Origin: Diphasiastrum complanatum
Lineage: Eukaryota; Streptophyta; Lycopodiopsida; Lycopodiales; Lycopodiaceae
Length of the DNA stretch: 64,000 nucleotides
Direction of reading: 5' to 3'
Assembly: GCA_029204225.1 (NCBI GenBank)
Contig: CM055095.1
Span: 61,917,910-61,981,909 of the forward strand
The notes under the pieces are model-generated. The model saw nothing but the letters and a program-made list of their open reading frames with translations. It was not told the DNA's origin and searched no databases. A program made the position numbers and the translations under genes. Below, in pieces: positions 55,612-64,000 of this stretch. Each line of letters opens with the position of its first letter. Position 1 is the stretch's first letter.

Positions 55612-57982
55612 TCAGAAGTAAAGAGGTGGTGAGTCGGCTAATGAAGGGAGATGAGATGTAGCAGACCTAGCCACCATCGCCTGTTGCAGAATTGATAGGG
55701 CCTGGGCATGTTGCAGGGCAATGGAAATATGTTGTTTGAAAGAAGCCATGAAAATATAACCAGGAATACCTTGATGCTCTGCCATGCGAAGAAAATCCTC
55801 AAAGTGTCGATGCAAGGTGCCATAAGTCTCAATTGCTAGGGGAATGAAAGCATCAGTAGGGTGCCTGTCGAAGTAGTTTTTTTTTCTTTTCTTATGTGCT
55901 GCCACTCCTGCCGCTTCTCCTGGAGTAAAGGTAGAGCGAGGTAGTAGGTCACCACGTGTGGGATCAACAACAACAACATCTGCCAAAGTATAAAGCCCAT
56001 CCCGAGAGAGGACAATGTCAACACGCCTACGGGAAGAGTGGGACGCGGTAGAAGGAAGGACATGAGACTGCTCTATGAGGACATGGAATCCTCCATCTCT
56101 AACTATAGCGGCTACTACATCTCTGACAACATCATGTGTAGTTGTGCACTCACTCCCAAAAGGACAACGGAGGAGGTGGATAGCAAGAGCATCAATAGGG
56201 TGACTACAAACACACCTGGAGAGACCCAAGAACGAAGGATGAGGTAGCCCCAAACGAAGATGAAGAGCAGATGGCTGAAGACAACCGAAAGAAAAAAAAA
56301 TAACATGCCGAGCTGACAACCAAGCCCTCTTACCTGGACCCGCACAAGAAAGAAGCCAAACTTGCAACGCCAAAGGGACCTCAGAGAGCATGCTAGAAAG
56401 GGTTTGCTTGTGCACGTGCTCCAAGAGGGTCTCTTGCAGGTGATCTGAGCAAGTGAGGAGTTGCTCAAAAGGAAGAATACAAGCTTGGACAGAGAGGGGG
56501 AGCAGCACTCACGCAATGATGAGGAGGTGCTGAAAAGACAGATAAACACTATCCACATGAGCAATGCAATCCACCAAGAGAGGGCAAAAACCAGAAAGGG
56601 ACCGAGAAGACAAAGCAGGTGCCCAACTCCCAAGAAAAGCTGTAGGTGCAGAAGAAACTACAGAGAGAAGACCCACCCCACCACAAGAAATGGGTAACCA
56701 AGCCTGGTTCTGAGCTGAAAGGGTCTCCACACTATCCAAAGAAGCCGGGCCCAAAAGGCGACCAAAAACATCCATAATAGAGTTGTCAAAAGAAGAGAGA
56801 AGATGCAAAAAGTCTCGAGTAGGGGGGAAAGTCCAAAACAGATAAGAAGGACGCTGGATAAAGCAAGACGTCAAGATGCCAAACGCGACCTGAGTGTCGC
56901 CCAACCGGGGAAGCAGATCTGAATGAGCACCATCCTCCTAGAGAGCCTCACCAAGAAAAGCAGAGCTGAAGGAAGCAGACCCAAAAGGAACACCCATAAT
57001 GCGAATAGGACTATGATGGAAGGCACAAGAGAAAGAATCATGATCAAGCACCAAGTCAACATCAGGGTCCTCCACAAATAAGAGAAGAATGCCTTCAGAA
57101 GTAGGATGAAGAGATTGGAGAGCAGCAACAATATCAACAGAAGAGGGAGCGGGTGTGAGAGGAGCTAAAGCTCGAGTTGCACGAGAATACTCACCAACTT
57201 GCCCAAGATGTAGGGTGCGATGAAGGCGACGGTGGAGAGGTGGAGCGCCTTGAGGTTGAGAGTCTTGTGAGTTGCGAGCAACAAGTGCCTACTGACAATG
57301 GGCAAAGTGTTCATCATGAAGCGTTTCCCAGTCTCCCGATAGAAAGCGACGAAGGCGAGCATAAGTTTCTCTATGACTAGCATCCTCACCCTTCGGAGGG
57401 AGGACTAAGCACCAAAGAGAAAAAAGAAGAAACAGATTCCAAGTCGCAATGTCAAAGGGGTCAATAGCCAAGCGATCAAGAGGAAGATGCATAGCAAGTT
57501 GAGTTTCACGACAGAGTGAGGGGAATATGAAAGTAGAACCTTGGATGAGGGAAGCCCAAGTGAAAAGCGCCAAGGACGTCAAGGGAAGAAATCCAAGACC
57601 AAGCTGAAGCAGAGGACGAATGGGGTGCTGAGAGAGGAGGGCGATCTTGAGACGATTGAAGCAACGCAGGACAAGAACGCTGGTGATGAGAAAGACCTAC
57701 TCTAGGAGAGAAGAAACGACCACAAGCATGGCAAGGACACCGTTCAGGGGGTTGAGAAGGCAATGCAACAAGGGTCGAAGGAGATTCACAACCAAGCGAG
57801 GGGGCAACAATGCCATGGGAAGAGCTGATCGAAGGAGGAACGAAGGGTGTTGAGGCAAGAGTGGAACCATCAACAAAAAGCATAGCCTGACGTGAATGAG
57901 GAGGGGAGTATGGAGGAGGAGAGATAGTGGAAGTAGGTCGTTTGTGACTGAGAGGACGAAGTCGACAGATGTCCGAAGCCAT
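55612..57982 (-). pseudogene. LINE with zinc-finger start and endonuclease-like end, RT core deleted
   Basis: A likely ATG at 57982 opens a proline/serine-rich N terminus with a finger CHACGRFFSPRVGLSHHQRS-C (about 57700). Then, with frameshifts, a pre-RT region (PFDIATWNLFLLFSLWCLVL, RRFLSGDWETL). The RT core with its catalytic box is missing near 57050. The RT end follows (MGVPFGSASFSSAFLGEAL, QVAFGILTSCFIQRPSYLFW). The last frame (56508-55612) has a cysteine/histidine cluster (CVCSHPIDALAIHLLRC), then RRRVDIVLSRDG, LADVVVVDPTRG and a KKRKKNYF basic stretch, the layout of a restriction-like endonuclease of R2/Dualen-type LINEs. It ends two bases from the element G LTR. Confidence 0.6.
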
Positions 57983-59654
57983 GAAAATAACTGTACAAAG
58001 GGATCCCTATGATGGGACCACCTCACCAACTGAACTGAGATCTTTTATATGTTTTTTGATTTTTCTTCACACGGAATGTCGTTAACCTCAATGGAGCCAT
58101 CGGCCGTTGTAAACCTTTTGCAATAGATTCCGAAGGACTTGCCTAAACAAAAATGCTCACCAAACTCTGAAAGACCAGCAATAGAAATTGATTTGCAAGC
58201 TCTACCTTTGCTGCCAAGTGAGAGATCTTAACTGTATAGTAGCGTTCAATCTTGTTGCCTCAAATGTTTTGCTATAGGAGACAAAGAGCCAGATTTCACT
58301 TCTGCAGGCTGCTACATAAAAACACTTATATCTTCTGATTTCGACTGAATCTGTACAATCGTGTCGGTCAGAATCTAGACAGGACAATTCCGACCATTTT
58401 TGTTTTACATGAACTTGATCCGATAGCTGGATCATTCAATATGCTCTTCAAAATTCTATAAAGCCCTGAAAATTGCGAACTGGGGTTTATGATTACCTCT
58501 GGTTGTAATCAGATGTCTCACATGCTGCCAATTCCTGGACCGTGAATATACTGGGCGAAAGCTTATGATCTACTTCAACGCTACTATCCAAAGACTTTTG
58601 GGTATCTCCTAATCAGTGTGAGTTGAGAGAAATGCCAACACCCTTACTGCATTCACATAGACCGTTAGCTGCATGCTAGGTCGAATCATCTGCGCCAACC
58701 ACTCTCACTTTGTCTGAATTGTCTCAGGTTTTTTATTTTGGGAAGAGACACTAGTCCTTTTGCTCTATCCAAAAGACAGAAAACAGAGAACGCTGCTAGC
58801 TCAGAAATTTCCCTTGCTTACTTTTTTTATGTCTCTCTCTCCTGCCTACAGTCCATATATGGATATATAATCTCGTTTTAAAAAAAAAAATTGAATTGGG
58901 TTTTGCTGCTTTCCCTCGTTTTGAGTAATTAATTAAATGTTTTAAGTTTTATTAAACTTTTCAGCTTAATTTCTCTTTGCCGTTTGGCATTATCATTCTA
59001 TATACTTCCATCTTTTTGTATATTGATGGGGATTTTCCATCCTTCATTAATAAAAGTAGGTGGTAGGCGCTTGCAAGTGGTAGCCTTGCTTGAATCCTTT
59101 CGTAATAGTTTGGATTTTTGCACAATTAACAAAACCTATTTTCGAAATAACGATGATGTCATTACCAAAAGGTTACGCGAAACCTCTTCTTGTTGACATC
59201 AACACGAGGAAGGTTATGACAAACTTTTAGTATAACAAAAGCAAAATTCAAACTACTACTTCATGTATTCCACCCCATAAACCGAGCTGAGGCTTGGTGG
59301 TTTGCTAGGCTCTTGGGTGGAATCCACCGGATGCACTTTAAAGCCTTGGGCAGGATCCCTCGTGCGTATATAGGTATATCATATATACACGTATGTAAAG
59401 AAGACACGCGTATGTGATATTATTCATGGAATTTAAAATACCTTGCCACCTGTAGAGCCACATGTCGTGGTGGGCTCTTCTCCTCAGCGAGGGAGCACAA
59501 GCTGGACTAGCTTGTGTATGATTTGGGTTTCTCAGAGGCACCCATATCTGCACATGAATATTGTTCTGTAAAAATTTCAGAGCTGCAGGAGATAGATAGA
59601 TATAGCATTATTTTCATAGGTATTACACTGAATTGATCAGTTCAAGAATAATCC
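57983..59654. other. LINE leader and intergenic DNA
   Basis: The first 50 or so bases are probably LINE leader. No coding signal was seen in the rest; it includes an A-run at about 58878-58890 and AT-rich DNA. Confidence 0.4.
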
Positions 59655-60312
59655 TTTCAATCAGGAAGTGATTTTTTAAATAGGATTTGAGGGTAAGTGG
59701 AGTGATATTTGAGAGTAGAGCGTGGATCAAATTTGATGAGCACAATACTCTTCTAGATGCAGCAGCAGATTGCAATCAGACTGTATTTCTCAAAGAGTCC
59801 AATTAGAAACTGATTACCAGACATGACATGAGGGCAAGGTGTTGATGGACTCATATTCAGAGTAGTGGAGTGGATCAAATGTGATGAGCACAATTCTCTT
59901 GTGGATTTCCGAAGCTGCAGCAGCAGATAGTAATTAGACTGTATTCAGCTATGAAAGAGTTCAATCAGGAAGTAATTTTCAGACAGGATTTGAGGGGCAA
60001 GGTGTTGGTGAACTGAGATTGAGAGTGGAGGTGTGGATCATATGTGATGAGCACAGTGCTCTTATAGATTATTCAGCTCTCAGAAAATTCAACTAGGAAG
60101 TGATTTCCAGACAGGATTTGAAGCCAAAGTTTGATTGCGTGATATGTAGAGTAGAGAAGTGGATCAGATGTGATGAGCACGATACTCCCATAAATTTTCA
60201 AAGTTGCTGCAGCAGATACCAATTAGACTGTATTCATCTCCTAAACATTTTAATCAGGAAGTGATGTCCAGACAGGCTTTGAGGGCAAGGCTTTGGTAGA
60301 CTGATATTCCGC
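59655..60312. repeat. four-unit tandem repeat of about 150 bases
   Basis: The anchor GTGGATCA(A/T/G)ATGTGATGAGC occurs at 59722, 59870, 60033 and 60159 (spacing 148, 163, 126). Other shared words are TCAGGAAGTGAT, CAGACAGGATTTGAGG and GCAGCAGCAGATA. The third unit has an internal deletion. The array ends a dozen bases before the proline-rich gene ATG. Confidence 0.85.
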
Positions 60313-60323
60313 GTAACATTGGC

Positions 60324-61370
60324 ATGCCGTTTGTGACCCGCCTCAAGGGCCCCATGCACTTTCTGCTGGCGATGGCTATAGCTACTCACTGTTGCACGCC
60401 CACGTCTCTAATGTCAAGGCAACAGGTGCATCTTTCCGCATCTTCTACTTTTGTTTGCAAAGCATCTCAGATCTCATCGGTTTTGTACAAATTTCTGCAT
60501 AGAAATAGAGGGCCTTACATTTGCTGCACTCAAGATGGGAATGATTACCATCAGAGGATGTCAGATGATAGTAAGAGTTCAAGGATATCCCAGGTGGGCG
60601 GTGCGCGGCGACCAATCTCAGCGTTAAGCGCATTTCTGAGCTCAGCAAGCGCGGAGCCAGTGTCCTTTGTCGTGCAGCCTCCGCCTGTGATTTATGTAAT
60701 GCCAAGTTTTGCCGCTCGCGCTCCCTTTGATCCTTCTGTTTGCCTCCGCTCATCCCTAGATCCATCTCCGCCCTGGGATCCATCTCCTGCACCCTCCGAG
60801 CTCCCGGAGTTCATCCCTCCTGATCAATTGCCCATCCCAGACTTACCAAAAGCTCCAATGATCAACCCAACTCCCACCCACGAGCCCACGCCATCTCCAG
60901 ACGTTGTGCCAGAGATCAATCCCCTTCCGCCACCCGATGCCTCTCCTGCCTCAGTCCCAGAAGATCCCATCCCCACCATCCCCATGGAAGTGCCTTTCAC
61001 CTCTCCTCCTGAAGTTCCACCTGCATCCACCCCCACAGAGATTCCAACCCCACTTCAGCACCTTGATCAGGGATCGCAATCACAGACAGTAGTGATTTGC
61101 ATGTCTCGTGGTCCTCCGATCAATCCTCCCAACACGCCTCCTATAATGCCACCAGGCGTCCCAGCTCCTACTCCACCTCCTCAAGCTCCCCCCATCAATC
61201 CTCCCAGAACACCAGCCCCCATTCCCCCTCCTCAGATTCCCCCCATTCCTCCTGGTTCTCCAGGCCCCATTCCTCCACCTGTTGATCCTCCCATTCCGCC
61301 TGGTCCTCATCAACCTCCATATCCAAGCCCTGAAATTCCAAACCCAATCCCTCCACTTACACCTCCATGA
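60324..61370 (+). CDS. proline-rich protein
   Basis: 348 codons from an ATG at 60324. Residues 1-110 are not proline-rich and contain basic/hydroxylated stretches; R95-R96 is followed by a mildly hydrophobic run ending A108-S-A110, so a plastid or secretory targeting role is possible but unproven. From residue 140 on it is mostly proline with repeated PPP-P, INPP, PAPIPPP and PEIPNPIPPL. A donor-like CCCAG|GTGGG at about 60592 leaves open that the first part is mis-modelled. Proline-rich plant proteins are often wall-associated. The function was not recognised. Confidence 0.55.
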   Translation: MPFVTRLKGPMHFLLAMAIATHCCTPTSLMSRQQVHLSASSTFVCKASQISSVLYKFLHRNRGPYICCTQDGNDYHQRMSDDSKSSRISQVGGARRPISALSAFLSSASAEPVSFVVQPPPVIYVMPSFAARAPFDPSVCLRSSLDPSPPWDPSPAPSELPEFIPPDQLPIPDLPKAPMINPTPTHEPTPSPDVVPEINPLPPPDASPASVPEDPIPTIPMEVPFTSPPEVPPASTPTEIPTPLQHLDQGSQSQTVVICMSRGPPINPPNTPPIMPPGVPAPTPPPQAPPINPPRTPAPIPPPQIPPIPPGSPGPIPPPVDPPIPPGPHQPPYPSPEIPNPIPPLTPP

Positions 61371-61760
61371 CTCTAAGTTCTCTTCAACCCATATCCATAT
61401 AACCTCATCATCCTCCATATCCAGGCCTTAAAATCCCAAACCCAATTCCTCCACTTACACCTCCATGCCTCTTAAACCAATATCCATACCTCATCATCCT
61501 CCATATCCAGGCCCTGAAATTCCAAATCCAATTCCTCCACTTACCTTTCCATGCCTGTTCTTTAAAACGCATATCCCTCATCATCCTCCATATCCAGGCC
61601 CTGAAATCCCAAACCCAATTCCTTCACTTTACACCTTCATGGGTGATGCCGCTGTTGTTCTTCAACCCATATCCTTACCTCGTCGTCCTCCATATTCAGG
61701 CCCTCAAATTCCAAACCCAATTCCTTTGCTTAAACATGGCCACATCCATAGCTCATCATT
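61305..61760 (+). repeat. five-unit tandem repeat spanning the gene end
   Basis: Units of 86-102 bases begin near 61311, 61408, 61495, 61581 and 61683. Each encodes a version of PPYPGPEIPNPIPPL. Only the first lies in the open frame; the others follow the TGA at 61368 in other frames. Confidence 0.85.
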
Positions 61761-61799
61761 CTCAATAAGCAGGCCCTGAAATTCCAAACTCATTTCCTT

Positions 61800-62704
61800 C
61801 AATTGAATCTCCCATGTGTGTAAGTTTTCCTAAGCTATATTCATATCTCAAATGCTTGCATCATTTCTTCATTTATTATGCCACTCTTTGATCTGAATGC
61901 CTATTCATCTTTCTCTTTGTTGCCCACTGTTGTTTCTTGTTTTTCCATCTTAGTTAAATTGACCAGTGTACTTGTAGCTTTCCACGATACTTGATGAGGT
62001 TGTGTGCCTCCATGAAAGAATATATCATCCTCATACTCTTCCGTGTTTCTTACTTGCTGAGGTATAGGATTATCTTTGACTTTCAAAGACACGTTTACTT
62101 GAGTGGACGATGTTTCCCCATGGAATAAATATCTCCTCCCGCGTACCTTTCCATGTTTTGTACTTAGTGCATCTTACTTTCGAAGATACTTGAATTTTCT
62201 ATGAGATGAATGTTATCTCCCTCATATCCTATTCCGGCGAGGTATAGCATCAATATACATCTCTTAAAGGGCTTTATGCCTTATGTCACGATGGATGAAT
62301 TTTAGTTGTTGGAAAATGGCATGTGCTCTTTCTTTTGTTATAAAACTTTTTGGTGCTTGGTCCAAATCTTTGCAAAACACTGTTTAGTTATCAAGTGCTT
62401 TCCTCCTTGTGTTGGTTCAAGGACATGTTCAAGCTTGGCATGCACTTGAGTTGAAGATGAGGTTCTTCTAGTTGGATTTTTATATATAGTTTGTGTATAT
62501 AATGTCTTGGGAGAGGCAAATAATTCATACCTTTTCTCTAGTTTATCGTGAGTTCATTATTAAGTGCTTTAGCATGGTGTATACGCAAGACTTTGTCCCC
62601 ACCAATACTTTGGATGATCTTAACTTATATATTGCTTAGCTAATGCATTTCATAGCACAAAGAAGCATGTTGTTTTACCTTGATAATTGATAAATTCAAA
62701 ATAT
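61800..62704. other. intergenic, no gene seen
   Basis: AT-rich. Two loosely similar stretches (near 61980-62062 and 62167-62240, sharing GATACTTGA and GAGGTATAG words) suggest an old duplication. No coding signal. Confidence 0.4.
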
Positions 62705-63912
62705 CACAGCAAACAAGCACATTCCAAAAGAAAAAAGAAACAAGCTCGATGAAAAATCAGGGCAAACAATCGTGGTCGGATACTCGAACGGATCACAAGT
62801 GTATAGACTCTACACGTTTCGAGTAGAGATGTGAAGTTTAATGAGTCCACATTCCCTGGACTGAAGGATGAAAAAGGCCATGAGATCTTCACAATACTGC
62901 CAATTCAAGAGGAGATCGAGGGCAAGCATCAAATCAGAATAGTGAGCCCCAGACTCTAGAGCAGCAGGAAGTAGAAGATCAACCCAACAAAGAAGAAACA
63001 TTCGAGTAGCGACGAATCGAATTCAAAAGGTCAGCAAGACAAAGAAGACCTCCAGATCGATACATTGACAATCTTCAGTGGAGTGAAGACACATAATACG
63101 AGTACACAGCTTCACTGAAGAGCCAAGTACATATCTAGAAGCTGTCCAGAGTCCAGAGGGAGAATTCTGGAAGCAGGCAATGTAAAAGGAAATCGAATCA
63201 ATGAGGCGGAACGAGACATGGACACTAGAGCCATTACTAGAAAATAAAAAGATCGTCAACTGCAAATGGGTGGACAAAAAGAAAATCAAACTAGATGGCA
63301 CTCTTGGACGTAACAAAGCAAGGCTTGTCGCAAAGGGCTACACACAAAGGTACGGAGTCGACTATTTCGACACGTATTCGCCAATGGTCAAGATGACAAG
63401 CATTCGACTGCTCCTTGCATACGCTACACAACACAATCTGGAAATTCATCAGATTGATGTAAAAACAGCCTTTCTCCACGGAGATCTAAAGGAAGAAATC
63501 TTCATGAAACAGCCTGAAGGATTTGAAGACCCCGACAATCGACAATATGACTGCCGGTTGCAGAGATGCATTTATGGTCCGAAGCAGGCATCACGAGCTT
63601 GACAGTCTTCTTAAATCTTTAGACTTCAATCCTAAACAACATAATGTCTACATAAAGAGAGTAGGAAGAGATTTTGTGATTCTAACTATTTGCGTGGATG
63701 ACTATCTTATGATAGAAAACTCCTTAATGCTGATCAAGAAAACGAAGAGTCAGATTTCGAAATATTATCAAATCACATATCTGGGAGAAGCAACAAAGTG
63801 CCTTGGGCTGGAGATCAGAAGAGATCGAATAAAAGACGAAATGCATCTGAGTCAGTCAGGATACGCCAGAAAAGTGCTGAAGCAGTATCGAATTGAAGAA
63901 ACAAAATGTTTC
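62705..63912 (+). pseudogene. F-family copia fragment: integrase tail and RT
   Basis: It begins inside the integrase tail (KHIPKEKRNKLDEKSGQTIV), with small deletions and stops to about 63200. The RT frame follows: LEPLLENKKIVNCKW, KARLVAKGYTQRYGVDYFDT, IHQIDVKTAFLHGDLKEEIF. A stop at 63600 is followed by a frame change to ILTICVDDYLMI (active site CVDD) and YLGEATKCLGLEI. It ends at about 63912. It is close to element F over the same stretch, with neither LTR. Confidence 0.85.
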
Positions 63913-63948
63913 TAATGGCAAAGCTTTGCTAGCTTTCAATCCTGAATT

Positions 63949-63985
63949 TTTGACAAAAGACGACACGACACGACACGAAATCAGT
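63949..63985. repeat. short CGACA repeat
   Basis: ACGACACGACACGACACGA, about three to four CGACA units, at the right edge. Confidence 0.7.
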
Positions 63986-64000
63986 CGCGCTCCTCAAAGG

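Noticed and set aside
59655-60312. CRISPR-like array
   Set aside because: The units are long, diverged and contiguous, without uniform spacers, and the DNA is eukaryotic.

Overview
This window is plant nuclear DNA dominated by nested, broken retrotransposons, with three islands that look like genes. The evidence for a land plant is many Ty1/copia elements with the primer site TGGTATCAGAGC (complementary to initiator tRNA-Met), Ty3/gypsy remnants, one plant-type RING-H2 ubiquitin ligase and one proline-rich protein. High repeat load and long AT-rich spacers suggest a large genome. A seed-free plant such as a fern is my guess, but nothing here proves it.

Layout. 1-12.0 kb: Ty3/gypsy debris (RT scrap, an LTR-like block with a telomere-like array, a long degenerate minus-strand coding region, and an RNase H-integrase block). 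A complete-ended but RT-less copia-type element (A, 3239-8578, minus) is inserted in it. 12.0-17.2 kb: copia element C, whose 5' part is inverted relative to the rest. 17.2-20.6 kb: copia elements D and E. 22.4-25.8 kb: the RING-H2 E3 ligase, with a leader intron, a small uORF and a single uninterrupted coding exon; this is the clearest functional gene. 28.5-31.6 kb: a very old copia. 32.2-37.2 kb: RT-less element I and copia F. 37.7-43.3 kb: a minus-strand multi-exon gene or pseudogene (K), with motifs I associate with an uncharacterised, transposase-like eukaryotic family. Its introns, and those of the nearby exon L (46.15-46.5 kb), are full of the word GTACCAA. 43.7-55.6 kb: copia pieces J, H and N, element M and element G. 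55.6-58.0 kb: a LINE with a zinc-finger N terminus and a restriction-like-endonuclease-like C terminus but no RT core. 59.65-61.8 kb: a proline-rich gene with tandem repeats on both sides. 62.7-63.9 kb: a second fragment of the F family.

Recurring theme. Several copia-type elements keep LTRs, primer site and polypurine tract but have lost the RT core. A small recurring protein module stands in its place in A, C and M. This looks like a group of non-autonomous elements presumably mobilised in trans by full-length relatives; F and its fragments show that RT-bearing copies existed here. Much of the inactivation in C, D, N and F fits C-to-T (or G-to-A) changes, as expected for methylated, silenced DNA. 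Only the RING gene and perhaps the proline-rich gene have long, undamaged reading frames of host type.
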